Source: Salinirussus salinus (GTDB lineage Archaea; Halobacteriota; Halobacteria; Halobacteriales; Haloarculaceae). From it: 64,000 nucleotides of DNA. The stretch lies in NCBI RefSeq assembly GCF_009831455.1, contig NZ_WOWO01000003.1:496001-560000 (forward strand), given 5' to 3'. A program made the position numbers and the translations under genes. Below are positions 1-8,418 of this stretch, piece after piece. Numbering within the stretch: position 1 is the stretch's first letter; every line of letters begins with the position of its first letter. A model generated the notes under the pieces. The model was not told the DNA's origin. It did no database searches and saw only the letters and a program-made list of their open reading frames with translations.

Positions 1-1
1 G

Positions 2-1501
2 GCGCTCGGCCGACACGGCGACAGCGAGGAGACGGCGCTGCGGATCCGCGACTTCGGGACCGGCGACCTCGAAACGTACTCCTTCGCGGAGCTGAACGCC
101 GCCGCCAACCGCGTGGCGAACTACCTGGTCGAGCACACCGAGCGAGGTGCCCGCGTCGTGGCGATGCTGCCGACCCGGCTGGAGCTGTACGCCGTCGTCT
201 TTGGGACGCTGAAGGCCGGCCGCGTCTACGTCCCGATGGCGCCCGTCTTCGGCCCCGACGCGGCGGGCTACCGGCTGGACGACGCCGGCGCCGCCGTCTT
301 CGTCACGACCACCGACCACTACGGCCGCGTCGGCGACGCCATCCCCGAGGTCGTCAACCGCGTCGTCACCGTCGGCGGCGAGGTCGACGGCGACCGGACG
401 GAGGGGTACCGCGCCGTCGAGGACCACGGCAGCGACTTCGAGGCGGTCGACACCCACCCCGGCGACCCGTTCGCGCTCAGCTACACCTCGGGGACCACCG
501 GCCAGCCCAAGGGCGTCCCGATGACCCACGGCGACGTTCCCGACCTGCACGCCTACGTCGAGTTCGTCGTCGACCTCCGGCCCGACGACACCTACTTCGT
601 GGCGGCCTCGCCGGCGTGGTCCTACGGGCTGGTGATGGGGTCGCTGATGCCCGGGATCCGCGGGACCGCGATCGGCTGTTACCGCGGGGAGTTCGACGGG
701 GGCATGCTGATGGACACGCTGGCCCGGCTGGACGTCGACAACGCGATGGTCCCGCCGACCGCGCTCCGGCAGCTCGCCCAGGCCGGCGTCGACGCCGAGG
801 GGATCGACCTCCGGGTGCTGCTGGCGGCCGGGGAGTCGCTGGACGAGGACAGCGTCGGCTGGTGTCGGGACGTGCTCGGCACCGAGCCACAGGATTCCTA
901 CGGCCTGACCGAGGCCGGGATGTCGGTCTGTAACTACGCCTTCGAGGACTGGGAAGTCAAGCCCGGCAGCATGGGCCGGCCGCTCCCGGGCAAGGAAGTG
1001 GAGCTGCTCGACGACGACGAGGAACCCGTCGAGCAGGGCGAGACCGGCGAGATCTGCATCCGCCGGGAGGGCGACGACCGCGGCAGTTACTGGGGCCGGC
1101 CGGAGGCGACGACGGAGATGTTCACCGGCCGGTGGCTCCACACCGACGACCTCGCCCGCGAGGACGAGGACGGTTACTTCTGGTACGTCGGCCGGAAGGA
1201 CTCGGTGATCGTGAGTGCGGGCTACCGGATCGGCCCCGACGAGGTCGAGGAGACGCTGCTGAAACACGACGCCGTCGCCGAGGTCGCGGTCGTGGGCGTC
1301 CCCGACGAGACCCGCGGCGAGGTCGTCAAGGCTCACATCACGCCGACCCGGGAGCCCGACGAGGGGCTGGCCGAGGAGATCCAGGAGTTCGCCCGCGAAA
1401 CCCTCTCGAAACACGAGTACCCCCGCGAGGTCGAGTTCCACGACGAACTCCCCAAGACTGCCACCGGGAAGATCGCCCGCAGCGACCTCGAAGAGGACTG
1501 A
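2..1501 (+). CDS. Acyl-CoA synthetase (AMP-forming), 5' end outside window
   Basis: ATP-dependent ligase expected to activate a carboxylic acid to its CoA thioester through an acyl-adenylate. The frame is open from the first bases of the window, so the true start lies upstream and about 499 residues are visible. The phosphate-binding loop YTSGTTGQPKG, the adenylate motif DSYGLTEAG, the LHTDDLA hinge region and the C-terminal TATGKIARS with the catalytic lysine are all present. The sequence resembles medium-chain/acetyl-CoA synthetase-like ligases (compare GSMGRPLPG with GSMGKPLPG in the gene at 40454). The substrate cannot be read from the sequence. Confidence 0.93.
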   Translation, partial: ALGRHGDSEETALRIRDFGTGDLETYSFAELNAAANRVANYLVEHTERGARVVAMLPTRLELYAVVFGTLKAGRVYVPMAPVFGPDAAGYRLDDAGAAVFVTTTDHYGRVGDAIPEVVNRVVTVGGEVDGDRTEGYRAVEDHGSDFEAVDTHPGDPFALSYTSGTTGQPKGVPMTHGDVPDLHAYVEFVVDLRPDDTYFVAASPAWSYGLVMGSLMPGIRGTAIGCYRGEFDGGMLMDTLARLDVDNAMVPPTALRQLAQAGVDAEGIDLRVLLAAGESLDEDSVGWCRDVLGTEPQDSYGLTEAGMSVCNYAFEDWEVKPGSMGRPLPGKEVELLDDDEEPVEQGETGEICIRREGDDRGSYWGRPEATTEMFTGRWLHTDDLAREDEDGYFWYVGRKDSVIVSAGYRIGPDEVEETLLKHDAVAEVAVVGVPDETRGEVVKAHITPTREPDEGLAEEIQEFARETLSKHEYPREVEFHDELPKTATGKIARSDLEED

Positions 1502-1568
1502 GGCCGGATCTCCCGTCGTTTTGCGGTCTAGAGCAGGAACTCCCCACGAACAGCAGGAAAGCCCCGGG

Positions 1569-1800
1569 ACCACACGCCTCCCCAGCCGACTGCGGTGTCT
1601 GCTCACGGGCGCGCAGCGCCCGTTCCCACGGGCCGAGGCGGCTCCGCCGCCTCGCGGCTCGCTCACTGCGTTCGCTGCGCTCCTCATCCACCGGAAGGCT
1701 CGCCTGGCTCGCCTTCCGAGCCTTCTCTCGCTGCGCTCGGGAAGACCTCGCACGGCGGCTGTCGCAGCAGGGCCGCCGCGACAGCGTGCGCCCGACTCGA
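1569..1800 (+). repeat. Hairpin-rich intergenic element A, copy 1
   Basis: This non-coding stretch shares several blocks with the opposite strand of 63470-63579. They are a CACAC(G/A)CCTCCCCAGCCGA block, a CTCGCTCACT-like block and CCTCGCAC...GCGACAGCGTGCGCCCGACTC. The last block folds with an outer CGCAC/GTGCG stem around a different inner hairpin in each copy (GCTGTCGC/GCGACAGC here, GTCGCGGC/GCCGCGAC in the other). It also contains the hairpin GGAAGGC...GCCTTCC and the 55-bp double hairpin listed separately. The function is unknown. Confidence 0.6.
1601..1655 (+). repeat. 55-bp double-hairpin palindromic unit (intergenic copy)
   Basis: Two perfect 8-bp hairpins stand in tandem, ACGGGCGC/GCGCCCGT and GAGGCGGC/GCCGCCTC, each with a 3-nt loop. 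The unit aligns without gaps to 15839-15893 inside a protein-coding gene, with 48 of 55 positions identical. All seven differences fall in the loops or in the linker between the hairpins. Confidence 0.8.
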
Positions 1801-1820
1801 CTTCCGGGCTGGGCGGGACC

Positions 1821-1919
1821 GAAAGGGGCTGACCGCTCCGGGAAGCACGCTGACGCAAGCACGCGAGCGCAGCGAGCGCGCACAGCGAAGCGCGCGACCG
1901 GAGCGGTCAGGGGCTTTCT
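1821..1919 (+). repeat. Long-stem intergenic element B, copy 1 (possible structured RNA)
   Basis: A 13-bp perfect stem (1829-1841 with 1898-1910) encloses a GC-rich arm with GAAGCACGC at its 5' side and GCGCACAGCGAAGCGCGCG at its 3' side. It is bracketed by GAAAG and GGGCTTTCT, which can extend the pairing. The copy at 63593-63747 has the same flanks but a wholly different, equally perfect stem. The spacer 1502-2012 holds no gene I can support. A TATA-like box for the next gene is not obvious. Confidence 0.6.
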
Positions 1920-2012
1920 GGCTGTTCGCGTCGTCGAGTCCGACAGTCCTCGCTCGACTACCCACATCCTTACAGTCAGTAGCGTTAACCCGCATGCGGG
2001 AGAGACGACCGT

Positions 2013-2990
2013 ATGACACGCCGCGCAGCCGAACTCGACGAGGAGCTCCAGGAGATCGAGGCCATCCGCGAGGCCCGAAGGACTCCCGAGTCCCACGCCG
2101 TCACCCCCGAGACCGCCCGCGAGCAACTGGAGCGCAACACCGAGGGGATGAGCGACCGGATCGACACCCCCGGCGTCGACGAGGTCAACGACTTCGAGAT
2201 CGAGGGCCCCGAAGGAGCGCTTCCGGTCCGCTCCTATCACCCCGATGCCGAAGCCCCCCACCCCGTCACCGTCTTCTTCCACGGCGGCGGCTTCGTTTAC
2301 GGCAGCCCCGACACCCACGACAACGTCTGTCGCTACCTGACCGACGCCGCCGACACGCTCGTGCTCTCGGTCGACTACCGGAAGGCTCCCGAACACTCCT
2401 TCCCGGCGGCGGTGGAGGACGCCTACGCGGCCGTCGAGTGGGCCGACCGCTTCGCCGGCGACCTCCACGGTGACCCCGACCGGCTGGCCGTTGCCGGCGA
2501 CAGCGCCGGCGGGAACCTCGCTGCGGCCGTCTCGCTGCTGGCCCGCGACCGACGGGAGGGCGGCGGCCGCCTGGCCGCCGAGACCCCCGACATCGACCGG
2601 CAGGTCCTCATTTACCCGTGGCTCGACCCCGCCGGGCGCTTCGCGTTCGACAGCTACGCGGAGAACCGCGAGGAGGACACGTCGCCCGAGTGGCTCTACG
2701 GGAAGTACGCCCGCAGCGACGTCGACGCGGGCAACAGGTACTTCGCGCCGCTGCTCGCGGAGGACTGCTCGGGGCTGCCCCCCGCGACCGTCGTCACCGC
2801 GGGCTTTGACGCGCTCCGCGACGAGGGCTTTGCCTACGCCGACCGCCTGCAGGACGCCGGCGTCGAGGTGACGATGGCGAACTACGAGGCGATGAACCAC
2901 GGCTTCGTCAACCTCCTGGGGCTCGTGAGCCGGGCTCACGACGCCGCCGACCTGCTGGCCGAGGACCTCCGGGCGACCTTCGGGGAGTAG
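2013..2990 (+). CDS. Alpha/beta hydrolase, hormone-sensitive-lipase family esterase
   Basis: Predicted cytoplasmic carboxylesterase of 325 aa, the usual length for the bacterial and archaeal HSL family. The oxyanion motif HGGG lies at residues 90-93. The nucleophile elbow GDSAGG has Ser164. The probable acid is Asp266 in GFDALRDEG and the catalytic His296 is in NHGF. The first 60 residues form a charged cap region typical of the family. The gene sits alone on the plus strand after the repeat-filled spacer. The natural ester substrate is unknown. Confidence 0.92.
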   Translation: MTRRAAELDEELQEIEAIREARRTPESHAVTPETAREQLERNTEGMSDRIDTPGVDEVNDFEIEGPEGALPVRSYHPDAEAPHPVTVFFHGGGFVYGSPDTHDNVCRYLTDAADTLVLSVDYRKAPEHSFPAAVEDAYAAVEWADRFAGDLHGDPDRLAVAGDSAGGNLAAAVSLLARDRREGGGRLAAETPDIDRQVLIYPWLDPAGRFAFDSYAENREEDTSPEWLYGKYARSDVDAGNRYFAPLLAEDCSGLPPATVVTAGFDALRDEGFAYADRLQDAGVEVTMANYEAMNHGFVNLLGLVSRAHDAADLLAEDLRATFGE

Positions 2991-3025
2991 CCACTGACAC
3001 GCCGTTGCTGGCCCGCTGGCGCCGC

Positions 3026-3364
3026 TCAGAACCCCTCGAAGTAGTGTTCGTAGTGGGCGGCACACCCTGGATTGAACGCTACCCCACAGGCCGGGCAGGC
3101 GTGGTCGGCGTCGAGGTAGGCCCGCGCGGAGAGCGCGGCCCCGCAGACGCCACAGAGCACCGCCGGCTCGTCGAACCGGTCGCGGGGCCAGGGCCGGTGG
3201 TCGTGGTCGGCGACGGCGTCGTGACAGGACAGACACGGGTAAAAGCGCCCACAGCAGCCAAACCGCAGGGCGATGACGTCCCGGTCCGTGTCGTAGTGGG
3301 CACACCGCGTCTCCGGGCCGACGTCCACGCCGTGGACCGCCCAGTCGCCGACGGACCGGTGCAT
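3026..3364 (-). CDS. CHY zinc-finger protein
   Basis: A 112-aa protein, nearly all of it a zinc-binding CHY domain. It shows the Cys/His series RCAHYD, FGCCGRFYPCLSCHD, LCGVCG and CPACGVAFNPGCAAHY. I chose the ATG that begins MHRSVGD because the upstream in-frame residues are proline- and arginine-rich shadow sequence. In eukaryotes CHY domains occur in the RING protein Pirh2 and in Hot13; free-standing prokaryotic versions have no settled function. The gene is convergent with the esterase and divergent from the permease gene. Confidence 0.85.
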   Translation of the reverse strand: MHRSVGDWAVHGVDVGPETRCAHYDTDRDVIALRFGCCGRFYPCLSCHDAVADHDHRPWPRDRFDEPAVLCGVCGAALSARAYLDADHACPACGVAFNPGCAAHYEHYFEGF

Positions 3365-3478
3365 ACCCGGGCCGGGGGCGGAGCGGTACTTCAGTCCGCC
3401 GGGACGGGCCCGAACGGGGCTGCGCGGTGTGTGGGTTCGTGGCAAGATTCAAATACGCCGGCTCGGTGGGTTGGACGG

Positions 3479-4414
3479 ATGGCCGTCTTCGGACTCGAGC
3501 CGTGGATGCTCGCGCTGCTGGCAGCCGGCGGGTTCGCCTGCTACACCGTCACCGTCGAGTACGGGATGGCCTGGACCGAGGGGGAGGCGTCGCCGGTGCT
3601 GGGCGCGGTCTTCGTCAGCACGGTGGTCGTCACCGTCGCCTTCTGGGCCTTCGCGGCCGCCCGCGGGCTCCCCGACGCGCTGACCGACCCCGCGCGGGTC
3701 TGGCCCTTCGTCGTCGCCGGCGTGGCCTACCCCGCGGTCTTCCGGTTTCTCTACTACGAGGGGATCGACCGGGTGGGCTCCAGCGTCACCGCCGCCGTAC
3801 TCGGTGCCTATCCCGCGGTGTCGGTCCTGCTGGCCGTTGCCCTCCTGGACGAGGTACTCGGGCTGTTTGCCGCCGCCGGGGTCGCGCTCATCGTCGGCGG
3901 GGTGGTTCTCCTGCAGGTTACCCAGGAGAGCGCCGACTCGACGGACGTCGAGGACGTCGTCACCGGGAAGCTGGCCGCAGCGGACACCCGCGACCTGCTG
4001 TACCCCGCCGCCGCGACGCTGCTGACTGGCGGTGCCTTCGTCCTCATCGACTTCGGGCTGTCGGGCTTTCCGGACCCCGTCGCCGCCACTGCGGTCACCC
4101 AGACGCCCGCGCTCGTGCTCTTCACCGGGTGGGCGCTGATTGCCGGTATCGGGAGCGGCCGCCTTCGCCTTCGCCGGTCCGTACTCGGTGCGTTCGCGCT
4201 CGCGGGCGCGTTCAACTTCGTCGGCTGGCTCACCAACTTCTTCGCGCTCCAGTCCGGGAGCGTGGTCACCGTCGTCCCGCTGCTCAACACGACGCCGCTT
4301 CTGGTGATGGTCATCACCTACAGCGCCGAGCGGGAGGTCCCCCGGTCGACGCGGCTGGTCGGGGCCGTCGCCGCCATCGTCGTCGGCGTCACGCTGGTGC
4401 AGGTCGGGACCTGA
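3479..4414 (+). CDS. EamA/DMT-superfamily permease
   Basis: Integral membrane protein of 311 aa with about ten hydrophobic segments arranged as two repeated EamA halves of roughly 140 residues. Motifs such as RFLYYEGIDRVGSS in the first half and NFFALQSGSVVTVVPLLNT in the second match the conserved end-of-helix regions of drug/metabolite transporters. The start is the ATG about 27 nt after the TATA-like AAATAC, which fits a leaderless transcript. The substrate is unknown; the family exports amino acids, nucleotides or other metabolites. Confidence 0.88.
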   Translation: MAVFGLEPWMLALLAAGGFACYTVTVEYGMAWTEGEASPVLGAVFVSTVVVTVAFWAFAAARGLPDALTDPARVWPFVVAGVAYPAVFRFLYYEGIDRVGSSVTAAVLGAYPAVSVLLAVALLDEVLGLFAAAGVALIVGGVVLLQVTQESADSTDVEDVVTGKLAAADTRDLLYPAAATLLTGGAFVLIDFGLSGFPDPVAATAVTQTPALVLFTGWALIAGIGSGRLRLRRSVLGAFALAGAFNFVGWLTNFFALQSGSVVTVVPLLNTTPLLVMVITYSAEREVPRSTRLVGAVAAIVVGVTLVQVGT

Positions 4415-4498
4415 GACGCGCGCCCGCCAGCAGTGTGGCAGGGTCCCATATTGCGTACATCAGCAGTGTTAAGGCCGCCGGGGGTCCGGTAGAAACCG

Positions 4499-5494
4499 AT
4501 GAGTAGCGAGTGCGCGAGCGGCACTGAGGTGACTCCGTCGCTCGACTCCGTCTTCCGCATCGAGTTCGAGGTCGACTGGCCGCCCGGCCACGCCGTCGCG
4601 TGGCTGGTCGACGGGCCCGAGCCGATCCTCGTCGACGCCGGGTCGCCCGGCGAGGCCGCCGAGGAGACGCTGGCCGACGAGCTCGGGGCCCACGGGTACG
4701 ACATCGAGGACGTCGACCACGTCGTCGTCACCCACCCCCACAGCGACCACGTCGGGCAGGTCCCGACGCTACTCGAGGCCGGCGCGCGCCTGTACGCCCC
4801 CGGCCCCGCCCTCGAACAGCTCCGCCGGGACCCCGACGACCTGGAGGCGGCCGTCCGGCGGACCGCCCGGGAGGCGGGCCTGGACGGCGACCGGGCCGAC
4901 CGCGCCGTCGAGCAGGCCGTCGACTCCCTGGAGCGGGACTGGCGGCTGCTCCCGCCCGACGAGGTCGACGTCTCCTTCGACTTCGGCGAGCCCTTCGACA
5001 TCGGCGGTCACACCTTCACGCCGCTGTACACCCCGGGCCACCAGAAGACCCACGCCTCCTTCCTCGCGGACCTGGGCGAGACGGCTCTGTTCTCGGGTGA
5101 CGCCCTGATCGAGCCGTTCCGCGCGGCGGCCATCCACGCGGGCATCGACCGCGGCGCCTACGAGGCCATCGACGCCTTCTACGGCGCGATGGACAGCTTC
5201 GAAGCCCTCGAGGCCGACCGCGCCTTCCCCGGTCACGGCCCAGCCTTCGACGACGTCCAGGGAGCGGTCGACTCGACGCGGGAGAGCCTCGACGACCTCG
5301 TCGAGGACACCGCCGACGCGTTGCAGGCCGTCGAGCCAGCGAGCCCGGTCGAGGTGAGCTACGAGCGGGCCGGGCCGGCCGAACACCCCGCCACGCTGCT
5401 GGATACGCTGGGCTCGCTCGGCTATCTGGAGGACGCCGGTCGCGCGGAGTACCAGCTGGTCGACGGCGTCCGCCAGTACGAGTCGACAGAATAG
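4499..5494 (+). CDS. Metallo-beta-lactamase-fold hydrolase
   Basis: Probable binuclear-metal hydrolase of 331 aa. The metal motif THPHSDHVG gives His79, His81, Asp83 and His84. Further ligand regions are TPGHQKTHAS, FSGDALIEP and FPGHGPAF. The C-terminal 90 residues look like the winged-helix-like tail found in some MBL proteins. A TATA-like TTAAGG lies about 28 nt upstream of the ATG. The family includes thioesterases, glyoxalase II and many uncharacterised enzymes, so no substrate is proposed. Confidence 0.9.
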   Translation: MSSECASGTEVTPSLDSVFRIEFEVDWPPGHAVAWLVDGPEPILVDAGSPGEAAEETLADELGAHGYDIEDVDHVVVTHPHSDHVGQVPTLLEAGARLYAPGPALEQLRRDPDDLEAAVRRTAREAGLDGDRADRAVEQAVDSLERDWRLLPPDEVDVSFDFGEPFDIGGHTFTPLYTPGHQKTHASFLADLGETALFSGDALIEPFRAAAIHAGIDRGAYEAIDAFYGAMDSFEALEADRAFPGHGPAFDDVQGAVDSTRESLDDLVEDTADALQAVEPASPVEVSYERAGPAEHPATLLDTLGSLGYLEDAGRAEYQLVDGVRQYESTE

Positions 5495-5539
5495 CGCCCG
5501 TTCTCTTCGTCTCCGCTGGCGAGTCGGGGGCGAGGCTCG

Positions 5540-7111
5540 CTAGCTCTCGTCCTCGTCGCGGAGCTGGTACTTCTTGATCTTGCCGCTGGCAGTCCGGGGG
5601 AGTTCCTCGACGAACTCCACCTCGCGGGGGTGTTTGTACTCCGCGATCTCGTCGAGGACGAACTGCTTGATCTCCTCCGTGGTGACGTCCTCGCCGACCT
5701 CGACGCCGCGGGCGGGGACGACGAAGGCCTTGGGCACCTCGTTGCGGCGCTCGTCGGGGATGCCGACGACCGCGGCCTCGGCGACGGCCTCGTGTTCGGC
5801 GATCAGCGCCTCGACCTCGCTGGGGTAGATGTTGTACCCCGCCGAGACGATGACGTGTTTCTTCCGGTCGACGATCTCGTAGTAGTTGTCCTCGTCCCGG
5901 CGGGCGATATCGCCCGTCCGGAAGAAGCCGTCCTCGGTGAACGCCTGCTCGGTCTTCTCGGGCATGTTGTGATAGCCCTTCATGACCTGTGGGCCACGCA
6001 CGAGCAGTTCGCCCTCCTCGCCGGCCGGGACCTCCTCGCCCTCCGTGTCGACGATCCGGCAGTCGGTGTGTCGCAGCGGCTGGCCGATGGTGCCGTGGCG
6101 CAGCCCGTAGGTCGAGCCGGTCTGGGCGTGTGTCGCGCCGTTGGTCTCGGTCAGCCCGTACCCCTCGCTGATGTCGACGCCGGTCTCCTCCTCGAAGGCC
6201 TGCTGGACGGCGACGGACATCTTCGCGCCGCCCTCGCCGGCGCTGACCAGACTCGTGAGGTCGTAGTCGCCGAAGGTCTCGCTTTCGACCATGTCGACGT
6301 ACATCGCGGTGACGCCGACGTAGTGGGTGATCTCTTCCTCCTCGATCAGCGACATGGCGGCGTCGGCGTCCCAGTTCGTGGGGTTGCGCAGGAACACCGC
6401 ACCGCCGGCGATCAGCGGCTGGAAGGCCGTGTGGGTGAAGCCGGTGATGTGATACAGCGGGAGCCAGACGAGGCTGCGGACCTCCTCGGCGTCGAGGTCG
6501 TTGGTGCTCGAGGCCATCGTCGAGCACATCTGCGCCCGGAAGTTCCGGTGGGTGAGCTGGACGCCTTTGGGCTGACCGGTCGTCCCCGACGTGTAGGGGA
6601 GGATCGCCACGTCGTCGTCGTCGGCGTCGACCATCGTCGGCTCGCCACCGACGTCCCCGAAGGCGGTGTCACCCTCGGGCACCTCGTCGCCGACCGTGAC
6701 GACCGCCACGTCCCGTTCTGTCTCGGCGAGTACGTCGTCCAGTCGCCCGCGGATGGCCTCGTGGGTGAGCACCGCGTCCGCGCCCGAGTCGTTCAGCTGG
6801 TAGGTCAGCTCCCGGCCCTTGTACTGGGGGTTGACCGGCGAGATGGGGACGCCGGCCTTGAACGCCCCGAGCGAGGCGATGATGTACTGCGGGCAGTTGG
6901 GCAGGTAGACCAGCATCGCGTCCCCCTCCTCGATGCCCAGCTCGCTCAGCCCGCCGGCGAAGCGGTCCGAGGCCGCCTTCAGTTCGGCGTGGGTCAGCTC
7001 CGCCCCGTGGCTCTCGATGGCCAGCGCGTCGCCGTGGTGTTCCGCGGTCGCGTCGTGGAGCTTCGCCACGTTCCCGGTGAAATGCTCCTCCCGGAGGTCG
7101 TCGATGTCCAT
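5540..7111 (-). CDS. Acyl-CoA synthetase / class I adenylate-forming enzyme
   Basis: A 523-aa AMP-forming acid:CoA ligase. The loop LPYTSGTTGQPKG lies near residues 171-183, followed by EGYGLTETN, RTGDIARRDEDNYY and the C-terminal TASGKIKKYQL with the catalytic lysine. It resembles long-chain fatty-acyl or 4-coumarate:CoA ligase-like enzymes more than the two MACS-like ligases elsewhere in the window. I placed the start at MDIDDL because the TATA-like TTTATT about 28 nt upstream gives a leaderless message; earlier in-frame starts overlap that box. Confidence 0.93.
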   Translation of the reverse strand: MDIDDLREEHFTGNVAKLHDATAEHHGDALAIESHGAELTHAELKAASDRFAGGLSELGIEEGDAMLVYLPNCPQYIIASLGAFKAGVPISPVNPQYKGRELTYQLNDSGADAVLTHEAIRGRLDDVLAETERDVAVVTVGDEVPEGDTAFGDVGGEPTMVDADDDDVAILPYTSGTTGQPKGVQLTHRNFRAQMCSTMASSTNDLDAEEVRSLVWLPLYHITGFTHTAFQPLIAGGAVFLRNPTNWDADAAMSLIEEEEITHYVGVTAMYVDMVESETFGDYDLTSLVSAGEGGAKMSVAVQQAFEEETGVDISEGYGLTETNGATHAQTGSTYGLRHGTIGQPLRHTDCRIVDTEGEEVPAGEEGELLVRGPQVMKGYHNMPEKTEQAFTEDGFFRTGDIARRDEDNYYEIVDRKKHVIVSAGYNIYPSEVEALIAEHEAVAEAAVVGIPDERRNEVPKAFVVPARGVEVGEDVTTEEIKQFVLDEIAEYKHPREVEFVEELPRTASGKIKKYQLRDEDES

Positions 7112-7214
7112 ACGGTACCAACAGACAACACCCGAATAAACTTTGCTCTCGGGACTCAGTTCACGCCGCCCTCGGGCGGCTGTCACTCCCGGTAGCCGCT
7201 TCTCCTCCGCCCGC

Positions 7215-8342
7215 TCAGGCCACCAGTTCGCGGACGGCGTCGACCAGCTGCGTGACGCGGGCGTGGTGCTCGAAGGCCCCGTCGCGGATCCCGTTGGTGA
7301 CGTAGGCGAATGCGACCTCCTCCTGGGGGTCGCCCCAGGCGAAGCTGCTGCCCAGGCCGCCGTGGCCGAACTGGCGCTCGTGGCTCACAGTTCCAAAGCG
7401 GTCGGTCGGGAGCCCGCCCTTCGCGAAGCCCAGCGCGTACCGGCTCGGCCGTTCGAGGGTGCCGTCGACCTCCGCCTCGGCGTGTGTGCGGGTGGCCTCC
7501 GCGACGGTCTCCTCGGCCAGGATGCGGGTCCCGTCGAGCTCGCCGCCGTTGGCGATGCAGGCATAAAACCGGGCCATGTCCCGCGCCGTCCCGATCCCGT
7601 TGGCCGCGGGGATGATTGCCCGCTGGATCGCCTCGCTGTTGAAGAGCGCGGCGGAGTCGGCCGGTTCGGCCTCCAGCCCGTCGGCGGGCTCGCGACACCG
7701 GTCGGGGATCGCGAAACCGGAAAGCGTCGCCACGTCGGGGCCCTCCTCGGGTGCGAGGCCGATGCCGGTGTCGTCCATCCCCAGCGGCTCGAAGACGTGC
7801 TCGGCGCAGTACTCCCGGATGGACTGGCCGGTCACCCGCCGGACGAGTTCGCCCACCAGCCAGCCGTAGTTCATCGCGTGGTAGGCGGGCTGCGTTCCGG
7901 GTTCGAAGACCGGCTCGATGTCCTCCATCGCCGCCACGGCCGCCTCCCAGTCGGCCCAGTCGCCCACCTGCTCGTCGAACTCGCCGAAGGGGATACCCGA
8001 CTGGTGGCTGAGCACCTGCCGGACCGTGATCTCGGCTTTCGTCGAGCCTTCGTCGGCGAACTCCGGCCAGTACTCGACGAGGCGGTCGTCGTAGTCCAGT
8101 TCGCCCTGCTCGGCCAGCCGGTGGACCGCGGCGCCGGCGTAGGGTTTGGTACAGGAAAAGAGGACGTGGCGCTGGCCGCTGGTCTCCTCGCCGCCCTCGG
8201 GGTGGGGCTGGCCGCCCGCGAAGTCGACGACGAGGTCGCCCTCGTGGTAGACCGCAAGCTGTGCGCCGTGGTGGAGGCCGACCTCGAGCTGTCTGTCGAA
8301 GAGTGCGCGCAGGTGCGCCCGGTCCGCGTCGGTGAGTGGCAT
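7215..8342 (-). CDS. Serine hydrolase, class C beta-lactamase/EstB-like
   Basis: A 375-aa penicillin-binding-protein-fold hydrolase. The Ser-x-x-Lys motif is FSCTK (Ser63, Lys66), the tyrosine motif region is YHAMNYG (Tyr154), and GHGGLGS near the C-terminus is the third motif. No signal peptide is visible, so it is probably intracellular, which favours an esterase or peptidase role over antibiotic resistance. A TATA-like element about 28 nt upstream supports the ATG of MPLTDADR. It is one of two members of this family in the window; the other is at 44875. Confidence 0.9.
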   Translation of the reverse strand: MPLTDADRAHLRALFDRQLEVGLHHGAQLAVYHEGDLVVDFAGGQPHPEGGEETSGQRHVLFSCTKPYAGAAVHRLAEQGELDYDDRLVEYWPEFADEGSTKAEITVRQVLSHQSGIPFGEFDEQVGDWADWEAAVAAMEDIEPVFEPGTQPAYHAMNYGWLVGELVRRVTGQSIREYCAEHVFEPLGMDDTGIGLAPEEGPDVATLSGFAIPDRCREPADGLEAEPADSAALFNSEAIQRAIIPAANGIGTARDMARFYACIANGGELDGTRILAEETVAEATRTHAEAEVDGTLERPSRYALGFAKGGLPTDRFGTVSHERQFGHGGLGSSFAWGDPQEEVAFAYVTNGIRDGAFEHHARVTQLVDAVRELVA

Positions 8343-8418
8343 GGCTCCGGACTCTCCCTTCGGGCACTTAGTGGTACGTGTCCCGGGGCGGTCGTGTCCA
8401 GTTCTGACGGGACCCTCG

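Noticed and set aside
1338-3452. Minus-strand frame of about 700 codons across the first spacer and esterase gene
   Set aside because: It is arginine/proline-rich antisense shadow of a GC-rich coding region, lies opposite a clear esterase gene and has no recognisable domain.
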